NCBI RefSeq assembly: GCF_035994945.1 | Contig: NZ_CP108677.1 | Span: forward strand, 186,001 to 250,000 | Reading direction: 5' to 3' | Origin: Streptomyces sp. NBC_01216 | GTDB taxonomy: Bacteria > Actinomycetota > Actinomycetes > Streptomycetales > Streptomycetaceae | Length of the DNA: 64,000 nucleotides | Shown here: piece by piece, positions 9,864-17,970 of the stretch | Position numbering within the stretch: the stretch's first letter is position 1 | Layout of the letters: every line of letters begins with the position of its first letter | The notes under the pieces: generated by a model | The model's database searches: none | The model's input: the letters and a program-made list of their open reading frames with translations, nothing else | Told to the model about the DNA's origin: nothing | Translations under genes and position numbers: made by a program

Positions 9864-10247
9864 GCCGTGGCCCCTCCGCCCCGTGCCGCGCGGGACCGCG
9901 CTCTCGGGGCGGCGGGGGTCCTCGGCGTCGTACGGATCCCTACCGGGTCCGTACGGCGGTCCGCCCTCCGGTAGCGGACACGTCGGATGAAAGGACGAGG
10001 CACGGGCGTCACGGAGCAGCGCCGCGGAAGGGCCGGCGGGTCACCCGACGGCCACTCAGGAATGCGGCATCGGAAGGGCTTTCCCCGAAACATGCGGCAA
10101 TGGCCGCTCAGCGCACGCGCATTGATCACACGCAATCGAAGTTCCCTACCGATTCAGTCAGGAGAGTTCCTAACTGATCAACAACTCACTTATAGTGCCG
10201 TCGTTGCGACTCCCCTTCCTGTGTGCCCGCTCCCGAGAGTCTGGTCG
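9864..10247. promoter_or_regulatory. Intergenic region with conservon promoter
   Basis: 384 nt between the secreted protein gene and cvnA. It holds the hairpin at 9876-9912, then an AT-richer block. TATAGT at 10191-10196 is a good -10; the -35 (around 10167-10173) is poor, which suggests an activator or alternative sigma factor. The ATG would lie about 45 nt from the transcript start. AGTT-CCT-AACT is a short inverted repeat at 10165-10175. Confidence 0.5.
9876..9912 (+). terminator. Hairpin after the DUF6230 operon
   Basis: CCGCCCCG pairs with CGGGGCGG across a 21-nt GC-rich loop, 12 nt after the stop of the secreted protein gene. Confidence 0.5.
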
Positions 10248-11891
10248 ATGTCGGCGTCACCCTCCCCCTTTCGTCCTGCCCTGACCGCCTCCCTGCTGAC
10301 GGCCGCCGCTGGTGCCGCGCTGACCGCGGCCGCGGTCAGCGCGGCACCAGCCGGAATCCGTCCCACACTGAGCTGGTTCACCGTCTGCGGTGTCCTGCTG
10401 CTCTCCGCCGCGGCGTTCGCCGTGACCTGGTACGGGCGGACAGCGCGCACGCTGAACCGGCGGGCCGAGACCCTCGCCGCCGAGATCGCCTCCCGGGACG
10501 CGTACGCCGTCCGGCGCACGGAGGACCTCGAACGCGAGGCCGCCAGGCTGAAGGAGTGGTACGCGGCGGAGTCGGCGGCCGCGGAGGCGTCCTTGAACGC
10601 GCGCACCGAGGAACTGGCCCGGACCCACAGGGCCCAGACGGAAGCGCTGGTCAGGGAGAGGGCCGCCGATGTCGAACACCTGGAGTCCCGGCTGCGCCGC
10701 GCGGAGTCCGGGCGGTCCGCGGCCATGGCCGCGGCGGCCAACGCGGCCGGCCGGATGCAGGCACTCGCCACGAGCATGCTCGCCGACCTGCGGGAGATGG
10801 AACACCGTCACGCCGACGAGGACGTCCTGACGGACCTGTTGCACCTCGACCACCGCACCGCCCAGGCCGGCCGACTCGCCGACTCCGTCGCCGTGCTGAC
10901 CGGAGCGCGTTCCGGGCGACGCTGGGCGCGTCCGATCGTCATGGAGTCGATCCTGCGCGGCGCCATGGGGCGGATCAGCGGCTACCAGCGCGTGCGGCTG
11001 CACTCCAGCAGCGACGCGGCCGTCGCGGGACACGCGGCCGAGGGTGTCATGCACGCCCTGGCCGAGCTCATGGACAACGCGGCGAACTTCTCGCCGCCCA
11101 CCGCCGAGGTCCACGTCTACGTCGAAGAGGTCCCGGCCGGGATCGTCATCGCCGTCGAGGACAGCGGACTGGTGATGAGCGACGTGCAGCTACGCCGTGC
11201 CGAGGCCGCCGTGAGCGCCGCGACCCGCGATCTGGCCGGCCTGTCCGGCACCCGGCTCGGACTGGCCGTCGTGGGGCGGCTGGCGCGCAAGCACGGACTG
11301 ACCGTGTCCTTCCGGCCCTCGGCGCGCGGAGGCACCGGCGCCCTGCTGATGCTGCCTCAGGAGCTCGTCACCCGTACCCCGGCGGAGCCTCGGGTTCCCG
11401 CGGCCGAGCCGCTGCCTCCCGTGGCGAGCCGCGGCGTGTCCGTGCCCACACCGGTCACGCCCGCGGACACCCCGGCCCCGGAAGCCGAGACCGTCCACGA
11501 CACCGCGTCCGAGAGCACGGGCGAGCACCCGCGGTTCGGCGAGAGCGGCCTGCCGCGACGCCGCCGCGGCAGGGCGCTGGCCGCGGCGCACCCCGAGGGG
11601 CCGGAGTCCGCCGGCGAGAGGACCCCCAGGCCGGTTCCACGCACCCGCGCCGCGGCCGACGCGGCGAACCGGTTCGGCACCTTCCGCCAGGCCGTGCGCG
11701 CCGCCGGCCGGACGGACGCCGGGCCCGAGGGCGACACCCCGGCGACAGCCGACGGCCATCCGGTGCCCGGTAGCCCGGCCGCCCCCGTGCCCGACGCCCC
11801 GTCCGTACCATCCGACCCGGCCGGCCGGACGTCCGCCCCGCGGACGTCTCCGTCCTCGAACCCCTCGCACCCGGAAGGCAATCCGCAATGA
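10248..11891 (+). CDS. cvnA: Conservon sensor-kinase-like protein CvnA
   Basis: 547 aa. Two TM segments (about residues 12-34 and 42-63) flank a short extracytoplasmic loop. A coiled-coil-prone Ala/Glu/Arg-rich region follows (about 65-180), then a HATPase domain with N-box HALAELMDNAANFSPP near residue 273 and G-boxes AVEDSGLVMS and GTRLGLAVVGRLARKHG. A Pro/Ala/Thr-rich tail of about 160 residues ends it. There is no canonical H-box His, as in known conservon CvnA proteins, so classical phosphotransfer is doubtful. Its stop overlaps cvnB (ATGA). It would signal from the membrane to CvnB/C/D. GAGAG upstream of ATG 10248 is a weak RBS. Confidence 0.93.
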   Translation: MSASPSPFRPALTASLLTAAAGAALTAAAVSAAPAGIRPTLSWFTVCGVLLLSAAAFAVTWYGRTARTLNRRAETLAAEIASRDAYAVRRTEDLEREAARLKEWYAAESAAAEASLNARTEELARTHRAQTEALVRERAADVEHLESRLRRAESGRSAAMAAAANAAGRMQALATSMLADLREMEHRHADEDVLTDLLHLDHRTAQAGRLADSVAVLTGARSGRRWARPIVMESILRGAMGRISGYQRVRLHSSSDAAVAGHAAEGVMHALAELMDNAANFSPPTAEVHVYVEEVPAGIVIAVEDSGLVMSDVQLRRAEAAVSAATRDLAGLSGTRLGLAVVGRLARKHGLTVSFRPSARGGTGALLMLPQELVTRTPAEPRVPAAEPLPPVASRGVSVPTPVTPADTPAPEAETVHDTASESTGEHPRFGESGLPRRRRGRALAAAHPEGPESAGERTPRPVPRTRAAADAANRFGTFRQAVRAAGRTDAGPEGDTPATADGHPVPGSPAAPVPDAPSVPSDPAGRTSAPRTSPSSNPSHPEGNPQ

Positions 11892-12289
11892 CCGGCACCA
11901 CCACCGACGAGAAGCTCAGCTGGCTCCTGGAGGGTCTGCTGGAACGCACCCCGGCCACCCGCCACGCCCTGGTGCTCTCCCGCGACGGCCTCAAGCTCTG
12001 CCGTACCCCCGAGCTGTCCGTCGACCAGGCCGACCAGCTGGCCGCGATCGCCGCGGGAATCCAGAGCCTGTCGCACGGTGCCTCCGTGGAGTTCGGTGAC
12101 GGCACCGGCGGGGTCCGCTCCGCGATGGCCGAGTTCTACGGCGGCATCCTGTTCATCGTCGAGGCCGGAGAAGGCGCCCATCTCGCGCTCGTCGCGGACG
12201 AGGACGCCGACGCGGGGCTCGTGGGCCACAACATGTCGGAGCTGGTCGAACAGTTGGGCGAGCACCTGGTGGCGAGGCCACGGGGATGA
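11888..12289 (+). CDS. cvnB: Conservon roadblock/LC7 protein CvnB
   Basis: 133 aa, the usual length. Roadblock/LC7 fold: SWLLEGLLERTPATRHALVL followed by SRDGLKLCRT, LAAIAAGIQSL and GILFIVEAGEGAHLALVADE. In conservons the roadblock protein modulates the partner GTPase CvnD (GAP/GEF-like role by analogy with MglB). The ATG overlaps the cvnA stop and its own stop overlaps the cvnC ATG, so stoichiometric translation is expected. Confidence 0.95.
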   Translation: MTGTTTDEKLSWLLEGLLERTPATRHALVLSRDGLKLCRTPELSVDQADQLAAIAAGIQSLSHGASVEFGDGTGGVRSAMAEFYGGILFIVEAGEGAHLALVADEDADAGLVGHNMSELVEQLGEHLVARPRG

Positions 12290-12639
12290 GCCGCGGCAGG
12301 CCGGGCCGGGACGATTCCCCCGATCGGCTCTACACCCTGACGGGCGGCCGGAGCCGCGCCGGGTCGGACGCCTTCGACCTGGTGACCCTCGTGGTCTCCG
12401 AGAGCGACCCGGCGCCCGGTATGCAGTCCGAACACGCCGCCATCCTGCGCCTGTGCCGCTTCCCCACGGCGGTGGTGGAGGTGGCGGCCGGACTCGGTCT
12501 GCCGGTGTCGATCACCCGGATCCTGCTGGCCGATCTGCACGACACCGGCCGGATCAGCGCCCGTCACCCCCGCACCTCGTACCGCCTTCCCGATCCCGAC
12601 ATCCTGGAGCAGGTGCTCGTTGGACTCCGTAACCTCTGA
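12286..12639 (+). CDS. cvnC: Conservon DUF742 protein CvnC
   Basis: 117 aa. DUF742 pattern: RLYTLTGGRS near the N-terminus, FDLVTLVVSE, SEHAAILRLCRFPTAVVEVA, then an HTH-like winged segment VSITRILLADLHDTGRIS, ending PDILEQVLVGLRNL. In conservons this protein binds the membrane complex with CvnA, B and D. It starts in a 4-nt overlap with cvnB and overlaps cvnD by 20 nt. Confidence 0.95.
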   Translation: MSRGRPGRDDSPDRLYTLTGGRSRAGSDAFDLVTLVVSESDPAPGMQSEHAAILRLCRFPTAVVEVAAGLGLPVSITRILLADLHDTGRISARHPRTSYRLPDPDILEQVLVGLRNL

Positions 12640-13249
12640 ACAGCGCCGGACTCTGCACAGCACCGCCGACAACGGTCTGAAGATCGTCGTCGTCGGCGGT
12701 TTCGGAGTCGGCAAGACCACCATGGTCCGCTCGGTCAGCGAGATCCGTCCGCTGAACACCGAGGAGACGATGACGCAGGCGGGCGAGAGCGTCGACGACA
12801 CCGAAGGGGTCGCCGGGAAGACCGCCACCACCGTGGCCTTCGACTTCGGCAGGATCTCCCTGGACGCCCGCAACGTCCTCTACCTGTTCGGCGCGCCGGG
12901 GCAGGAGCGCTTCTGGTTCCTCTGGGACCGGCTCTTCTCCGGGACGCTCGGCGCGGTCGTGCTGGTCGACACCCGTCGGCTCGCCGACTCCTGGTACGCG
13001 ATCGACCGCCTGGAGCACCACGGCACGCCGTTCGTCGTCGCCTGCAACGACTTCGGGGGCCCCGCCCACACCACCGCCCAGATCCGCGAGGCCCTCGACC
13101 TCGCCGACGAGGTACCGCTGGTCCTGTGCGACGCCCGCTCGCGCGAGTCCAGCAAGCAGGTCCTGATCTCGCTCGTCGAGCATCTGAGGACCGTCGTCGC
13201 CTCGGACCCGCAGCAGAACCCTCAGCCGACCCCGGAGCCCGCCCCGTGA
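12620..13249 (+). CDS. cvnD: Conservon GTP-binding protein CvnD
   Basis: 209 aa. P-loop GGFGVGKTT near residue 25, switch/G3-like segment LFGAPGQERFWFLWDRLFSG with the DxxG position replaced by GAPGQ, and an ACNDF motif in the G4 place (NKxD in canonical GTPases) – all as in conservon small GTPases. It is the output GTPase of the module. The start is TTG at 12620 inside cvnC; the next in-frame candidates would remove the region ahead of the P-loop, and GGAG lies upstream. A Pro/Gln-rich tail ends it. Its stop overlaps the P450 GTG start (GTGA). Confidence 0.95.
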   Translation: MDSVTSEQRRTLHSTADNGLKIVVVGGFGVGKTTMVRSVSEIRPLNTEETMTQAGESVDDTEGVAGKTATTVAFDFGRISLDARNVLYLFGAPGQERFWFLWDRLFSGTLGAVVLVDTRRLADSWYAIDRLEHHGTPFVVACNDFGGPAHTTAQIREALDLADEVPLVLCDARSRESSKQVLISLVEHLRTVVASDPQQNPQPTPEPAP

Positions 13250-14475
13250 CTTCCCCCGCGCCCCAGCCCGTCCTCCTGAGCGGGCCCCGGTTCCAGACCG
13301 ATCCGGTCGAGCTGTACCGGCAGATCCGGCGCGAACACGGCGCCGTCGCGCCGGTCCTGCTGGACGGGGACGTGCCCGCCTGGCTGGTCCTCGGCTACCG
13401 CGAACTGCACCAGGTCACCAGTGACCCGGTGCTCTTCTCCCGCGACTCCGAGCTGTGGAACCAGTGGGAGAACATCCCGGCCGACTGGCCGCTGCTCCCC
13501 ATGATCGGCCGCAAGCAGCCGTCGATCCTGTACACCGTCGGCGAGCGGCACCGCGAGCGGGCCGCCGTCGTCTCCGGTGCCCTGGAGGCGATCGACCCGT
13601 TCGTCCTCAGGGAGCGGGCGGAGCGATTCGCGGACGAACTCATCGACGGCCTGTGCGGCAGGGGCTCGTGCGACATCATCGCCGAGTACGCGATGCTGCT
13701 GCCGGTGCGCGTCCTCGCGAGCGTCTACGGCTTCGCCGACGAGCAGGGTCCGGGCCTGGTCACCGCCATGAATGACATGATCAACGGTCAGGAGGGCGCC
13801 CTGGAGGGCCAGCGCCACCTGGGCGAGTCGATGTTCGCGCTGCTCGCCGCGAAGTCCGAGCAGCCGGGCGACGACGTGGCCTCCCGGATGCTCGGCAACC
13901 GCTCCGGCTTCACGTTGGAGGAGGTCGCCCAGGACCTGATGGTGATGATGGCCGCCGGCCACCAGCCCACGGCCGACTGGATCGGCAACTCGCTGCGCCT
14001 CATGCTCACCGACGACCGGTTCGCCGCCTCGCTGTCGGGCGGACGCCACAGCGTCGGCGAGGCGATGAACGAGGTCCTGTGGGAGGACACCCCGACCCAG
14101 AACGTCGCCGGCCGGTGGACCTCGCGCGACACCCGTCTCGGCGGGCGGCGGATCGGCCGCGGGGACCTCCTCCTGCTGGGCCTGGCCGCCGCCAACTCCG
14201 ATCCGCACGTCCGGGCCGACGCCGGCGCGCTGACCGGTGGCAACAACGCGTACCTCTCGTTCGGCCACGGCGAGCACCGCTGTCCCTTCCCCGCTCAGGA
14301 GGTCGCCGAGACCATCGCGCGGACGGGCATCGAGGTACTGCTCGACCGGCTGCCGGACGTGGACCTCGCGGTGTCCGCGGACGCGCTCTCCCGACGCCCC
14401 TCGCCCTGGCTGCGCGGCCTGTCCGCGCTCCCCGTGACCTACACCCCGACTCCCGCCCTTGGAGCCTTCCGATGA
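13246..14475 (+). CDS. cvnE: Conservon cytochrome P450 CvnE, CYP157-type (lacks EXXR)
   Basis: 409 aa. The heme loop FGHGEHRC places the axial Cys at 346. The I-helix reads MMAAGHQPTADW. The K-helix position that carries the otherwise universal ExxR reads EVLW (276-279) within NEVLWEDTPTQ, so the Arg is absent. This is the known hallmark of the CYP157 family, which occurs in conservons next to CYP154. The GTG overlaps the cvnD stop, and its own stop overlaps the CYP154 ATG. Redox partners are not encoded nearby. It may hydroxylate a signal or serve a structural or ligand-sensing role. Confidence 0.93.
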   Translation: MTSPAPQPVLLSGPRFQTDPVELYRQIRREHGAVAPVLLDGDVPAWLVLGYRELHQVTSDPVLFSRDSELWNQWENIPADWPLLPMIGRKQPSILYTVGERHRERAAVVSGALEAIDPFVLRERAERFADELIDGLCGRGSCDIIAEYAMLLPVRVLASVYGFADEQGPGLVTAMNDMINGQEGALEGQRHLGESMFALLAAKSEQPGDDVASRMLGNRSGFTLEEVAQDLMVMMAAGHQPTADWIGNSLRLMLTDDRFAASLSGGRHSVGEAMNEVLWEDTPTQNVAGRWTSRDTRLGGRRIGRGDLLLLGLAAANSDPHVRADAGALTGGNNAYLSFGHGEHRCPFPAQEVAETIARTGIEVLLDRLPDVDLAVSADALSRRPSPWLRGLSALPVTYTPTPALGAFR

Positions 14476-15713
14476 GCTGCCCGCACGATCCCGCCGCGTC
14501 CGTGACCGACGCTCTCGTCCTGGACCCGTTCGTGACCGACCTCGACGGGGAGAGCGCCCGGCTGCGCGACGCGGGCCCGCTCGCGCGTGTGGTGCTGCCC
14601 GGCGGGGTGGCCTGCTGGGCGGTCACGCACCACGCCGAGGCCCGGCGCCTGCTCACCGACTCCCGCCTGGTCAAGGACATCGACGCGTGGGGGGCCTGGC
14701 AGCGTGGGGTGATACCCCTGGACTGGCCGCTGATCGGGCTCGCCAACCCCGGCAAGTCCATGCTGACCGTGGACGGCGACGAGCACCGTCGTCTGCGCGC
14801 CCTGGTCGCGCAGGCGCTCACCGCGCGCCGGGTGGAGCGGCTGCGCGCGGGCATCGAAGCCCTGACGGAGAGCATGCTGGACCGGCTCGCCGAGCGCCCG
14901 GCCGGTGAGGTCGTCGACCTGAAGGCGGAGTTCGCGTACCCGCTTCCGATGAACGTGGTCGGTGAGCTGATGGGCGTCGACCGCGCCGACCACCCCCGGA
15001 TGAAGGCCCTGTTCGACAGCTTCTTCTCCACGCAGACTCCGCCGGAGGAAGTCCCGCGGATGATGGCGGACCTCGGCGCGCTGTTCGCGGGAATCGTGGC
15101 GGAGAAGACGGCACGGCCGGGCGATGACCTCACCAGTGCCCTGATCGAGGCGTCCGAGGGCGGCGACCGGCTCAGCACGGAGGAGATCACCAACACCCTC
15201 CAGCTGATGGTGGCGGCCGGGCACGAGACGACGATCAGCCTGATCGTGAACGCCGTCGTGGCCCTGGAGACCCACCCCGAGCAGCGCGCCCTGGTCCTCA
15301 AGGGCGAGGTGCCGTGGGAGAACGTGATCGAGGAGACCCTGCGGTGGTCGACGCCGACGTCACACGTCCTGATCCGGTTCGCCACCGAGGACATCGAGGT
15401 GGGTGACCGGGTGCTGCCGCAGGGCGACGCCCTGATCGTGTCGTTCGGGGCGATCGGCCGGGACGAGCGGCAGCACGGTCCGACGGCGGGCGCGTTCGAC
15501 GTGACCCGTACGCCGAACCGTCACCTCTCCTTCGGTCACGGCCCGCATGTGTGTCCGGGGGCCGCACTGTCCCGGCTGGAGGCGTCGGTGGCGCTCCCGG
15601 CGCTGTACGCGCGCTTCCCGGAACTCGGGCTGGCCGTGCCGCCGGCGGAGCTGCGCAACAAGCCGGTCGTCACGCAGAACGACCTGTTCGACCTCCCGGT
15701 CGTCCTGGCCTGA
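14472..15713 (+). CDS. cvnF: Conservon cytochrome P450, CYP154-type (CvnF)
   Basis: 413 aa. All P450 motifs are present: I-helix AAGHETT, K-helix ETLR (288-291) and heme loop FGHGPHVC with the axial Cys at 361. It is the CYP154-like partner that follows CYP157 in conservons. CYP154 enzymes accept macrolide-like and steroid substrates in vitro, but the in vivo substrate is unknown. ATGA overlaps the cvnE stop. The terminator palindrome at 15760-15787 closes the operon, so the six genes form one unit. Confidence 0.93.
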   Translation: MSCPHDPAASVTDALVLDPFVTDLDGESARLRDAGPLARVVLPGGVACWAVTHHAEARRLLTDSRLVKDIDAWGAWQRGVIPLDWPLIGLANPGKSMLTVDGDEHRRLRALVAQALTARRVERLRAGIEALTESMLDRLAERPAGEVVDLKAEFAYPLPMNVVGELMGVDRADHPRMKALFDSFFSTQTPPEEVPRMMADLGALFAGIVAEKTARPGDDLTSALIEASEGGDRLSTEEITNTLQLMVAAGHETTISLIVNAVVALETHPEQRALVLKGEVPWENVIEETLRWSTPTSHVLIRFATEDIEVGDRVLPQGDALIVSFGAIGRDERQHGPTAGAFDVTRTPNRHLSFGHGPHVCPGAALSRLEASVALPALYARFPELGLAVPPAELRNKPVVTQNDLFDLPVVLA

Positions 15714-15759
15714 CCTCGCGGCCCGCTCCGCCGACCATGCCCGCCCCTCGTCCCGGCCC

Positions 15760-15787
15760 CTCGTCCCGGCCCGCGGGCCGGGACGAG
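15760..15787 (+). terminator. Terminator of the conservon operon
   Basis: A perfect palindrome: CTCGTCCCGGCCC, GC, GGGCCGGGACGAG (13-bp arms). The left arm is part of a tandem copy of CCCCTCGTCCCGGCCC, so an alternative, longer hairpin can also form. No U-tract. Confidence 0.75.
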
Positions 15788-15828
15788 GCGGGGCGGCGGA
15801 GCGGGCGGACCGCACGGTAGCCGCGGCC

Positions 15829-15846
15829 GTATACCGTGCGGCATAC
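15829..15846. promoter_or_regulatory. Operator-like palindrome of the toxin-antitoxin operon
   Basis: GTATACCGTGCGGCATAC is an 18-bp dyad (GTAT-x-CCG-TG-CGG-x-ATAC) with one mismatched pair. It overlaps the -10-like CATACT (15842-15847), which is 6 nt before the antitoxin ATG. This is where a ribbon-helix-helix antitoxin would autorepress. Confidence 0.7.
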
Positions 15847-15853
15847 TCGGCTC

Positions 15854-16105
15854 ATGGCAGACACGACCGTCAAGATCGACGACACGACACGGAACCGGCT
15901 CAAGGCCCTGGCCGATGCCGTCGGCCTGTCCATGAAGGACTATCTGGCGCAGCTGGCCGTCGAGAAGGAACACGAGCGGCGGCTGGACACCGCGACCGCG
16001 GCGTTCCGCAGGGCCATCGGCGCCCCCGGGATCACGGACCGTTTCGACGCCGACTTCGGGGGTCTGCCGAAGCCCGTCGGCCACGCGACGTCCCGGGCGG
16101 CCTGA
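15854..16105 (+). CDS. Antitoxin (ribbon-helix-helix type)
   Basis: 83 aa. The N-terminus ADTTVKIDDTTRNRLKALAD followed by AVGLSMKDYLAQLAVEKE is a ribbon-helix-helix pattern: a beta strand (TVKIDD) followed by helices. The C-terminal half (RRAIGAPGITDRFDADFGGL) is the sort of toxin-wrapping tail found in such antitoxins. The ATG lies 6 nt after CATACT, so it is probably leaderless. The toxin gene starts 4 nt after its stop. The upstream dyad supports autoregulation. Confidence 0.78.
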   Translation: MADTTVKIDDTTRNRLKALADAVGLSMKDYLAQLAVEKEHERRLDTATAAFRRAIGAPGITDRFDADFGGLPKPVGHATSRAA

Positions 16106-16109
16106 ACCG

Positions 16110-16487
16110 GTGGAGCTGCATGTCGACCACCGCTGGCTGCTGGCGCGTCAGGAGGACATCCTGCGCGCCGACCTCACCGTCGACGACCTGTCCGTCCTGG
16201 TCGGCATGGCGGCCCGGCACCGCGTGAACACCCCGCGTCTCGACCAGGCCGACCCGGACGCCTTCTGGCGCGCCGCGGTGTTCCTGGAGGAATGCGTGCT
16301 GCTGCGCCCGCTGCCCGCCCGCAACGAGCTCTACGGGTACGGCCTCGCCGTCGCCTACCTGGAGGCTTCCGGGCACCGCGTCGACACCACGTACGAACCC
16401 TGGCGCGACCTGATCCGGGACATCCGCGCGCTGCGTGTGGACGTGTTCGAGGTCGCCGGGCGCCTGCGGGCGTGGCGGCTGCCGTAG
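16110..16487 (+). CDS. Doc-like (Fic-fold) toxin component, degenerate active site
   Basis: 125 aa. The layout matches Streptomyces 'fic family' toxin partners: LHVDHRWLLARQEDI at the start (Doc begins LxLxHVxxIH-type), MAARHRVNTP, AVFLEECVLLRPLPARNELYGYGLAVAYLEASGH split over the central helix. The PARNELYGYGLAVAYL segment sits where Fic/Doc proteins carry HPFxxGNGR/NKRTA, but most catalytic residues (His, Gly-Asn-Gly) are missing. If toxic, it works by another mechanism, or is inactive. GTG at 16110 lies 4 nt after the antitoxin stop. The pair is a bicistronic toxin-antitoxin module by arrangement. Confidence 0.65.
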   Translation: MELHVDHRWLLARQEDILRADLTVDDLSVLVGMAARHRVNTPRLDQADPDAFWRAAVFLEECVLLRPLPARNELYGYGLAVAYLEASGHRVDTTYEPWRDLIRDIRALRVDVFEVAGRLRAWRLP

Positions 16488-16521
16488 CCGACGACCCGCG
16501 CTCGCTCCCGGAGGAGACTTG

Positions 16522-17124
16522 ATGATCACCTGGCGTCGGCTGACCGAGGAGGACTTCCCCCTGCTCCGGAAGTGGCTGGCCGAGCCCCATGTGGCGCGCT
16601 GGTGGAACCACGAGACGTCCGCCGAGGCGGTCGCCCGCGACTTCGGTCCGGCCGCCCGTGGCGAGGAACCCTCGGAGGACTGGCTCGCGTGCGTGGACGG
16701 CGTGCCCGTGGGTCTGATGCAGCGGTGCCGCTGGGGGGACTACCCGGAGTACCGGGAGGAACTCGCCGCGGTGCTGTCGGTCCCGCAGGAGGCGACGTCG
16801 CTCGACTACCTGATCGGCTCCCCGGCACTCACCGGCCGGGGTCTCGGGCCCCGTGTGATCCGGGCGATGGTCGAACGCACCTGGCACGACCGGCCCCGCA
16901 GCCCGGCGGTCGTCGTGGCGGTCGTGGCAGCCAACCGGGCATCGTGGCGGGCGCTGGAGAAGGCCGGCCTGGAACGGGTCGCCGAAGGCGACCTGGAGCC
17001 GGACAACCCGGTCGACGATCCGCTCCACTACGTCTACCGGATCGACCGGCCGCAGGGGGCCCGGGACACCGGACCGGAGCGGCGGGGGAACGGAGCGGTG
17101 CCCCGCGGGACGGACACCCCCTGA
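16522..17124 (+). CDS. GNAT-family acetyltransferase
   Basis: 200 aa. GNAT core: LTEEDFPLLRKWLAEPHVARWW at the N-terminus (a pattern seen in AAC(6')-like and siderophore GNATs), acetyl-CoA segment SPALTGRGLGPRVIRAMVE and NRASWRALEKAGLERV. GGAGGAG precedes the ATG by about 8 nt. The C-terminal tail (30 residues) is polar and disordered. An aminoglycoside 6'-N-acetyltransferase-like role is possible but cannot be decided from sequence. It is downstream of the toxin gene by 34 nt, so it may be co-transcribed. Confidence 0.85.
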   Translation: MITWRRLTEEDFPLLRKWLAEPHVARWWNHETSAEAVARDFGPAARGEEPSEDWLACVDGVPVGLMQRCRWGDYPEYREELAAVLSVPQEATSLDYLIGSPALTGRGLGPRVIRAMVERTWHDRPRSPAVVVAVVAANRASWRALEKAGLERVAEGDLEPDNPVDDPLHYVYRIDRPQGARDTGPERRGNGAVPRGTDTP

Positions 17125-17151
17125 CCGGGCCGCGGCTCTCCGTGAGGTTTC

Positions 17152-17784
17152 CTAGAGGCTGAGCGCGTCCTCCGCGTTGTCCGTCCACACGGTCACGGAG
17201 TTCCTGTCGGGCGAGACGTGGAGCCCGGGGGTGGACACCGCGAGCGGCGACTGCTCCAGATCGGAGGCCGTGTACATCGTCATCGCGATGGAGTCCACGG
17301 TCCTACCCCTGCCGTCGTCGAGTCCACCCATCAGCCCGGCGTACGCCGACCGGCCGGGGGCGAGCGTGAGCGCGTCCGCGGGCCCGGGGGCCGTGCCCCG
17401 TTCGGTGGCCTGCCCGTCGAGGTCGCCGAAGGTGACGACGGGGTGGCCCAGCGCCTTGCACGGACGGGTGCCCCGGTTGGTGATCGTCAGCAGATAGCTG
17501 CTGGTCGTGGGCTCCGCCAGGGTCGCCGTGAAGGTGACGTCGGCGGTGCCGCACGGGTGGACGCCGGACGGACCGGCCGGGGAACCACCGCCACCGGAGG
17601 CGCCCTCGTCGGGGGTAGCCGAGGGCGGGGCCTTCGTGGGGGCCGCCGATGCCGTCGGCGTCGAGGGCGTCACCGGCGGACGTTCCTGACCGCCCGCGGC
17701 CCCGTCATCGCCGGGCCCGCAGGCGGTCAGGACGAGCGCGGACACGGCAACGAGGAGGGCTGCGGCTCTGCGAACGGTGCTCAT
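17152..17784 (-). CDS. DUF4232 lipoprotein
   Basis: 210 aa. A signal peptide with lipobox LTAC puts the acylated Cys at 22. A Pro/Thr/Ser/Ala linker (about 25-70) leads into a DUF4232 domain (HPCGTADVTFTATLAE, LLTITNRGTRPCKALGHPVV, LTLAPGRSAYAGL) with two Cys that are likely disulfide-bonded. It is a membrane-anchored extracytoplasmic protein of unknown role, common and multi-copy in Streptomyces. It faces the GNAT gene convergently and is 27 nt from it. Confidence 0.88.
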   Translation of the reverse strand: MSTVRRAAALLVAVSALVLTACGPGDDGAAGGQERPPVTPSTPTASAAPTKAPPSATPDEGASGGGGSPAGPSGVHPCGTADVTFTATLAEPTTSSYLLTITNRGTRPCKALGHPVVTFGDLDGQATERGTAPGPADALTLAPGRSAYAGLMGGLDDGRGRTVDSIAMTMYTASDLEQSPLAVSTPGLHVSPDRNSVTVWTDNAEDALSL

Positions 17785-17906
17785 GACGGTGACCCCCGAA
17801 GGTGTGACGCGCCCGGCACGATGCCGAGCGGAGCTCCAGGGTCGTGGAGAAAGTTCACAGCCCGGTGACGAGGTCTCGCCGAAATCACCACGGTCGCCGG
17901 GGGGTC

Positions 17907-17933
17907 GTCCCCCGCCCGAGGGCGGCGGGGGAC
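17907..17933. terminator. Hairpin downstream of the MarR gene
   Basis: GTCCCCCGCC / GGCGGGGGAC is a 10-bp stem with a 7-nt loop. It lies 38 nt beyond the stop of the minus-strand MarR gene and upstream of the lipoprotein gene. Confidence 0.5.
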
Positions 17934-17970
17934 GTTCCCCCGGAGGGCCGGCCGGGGCCGGAGGCGGGAC

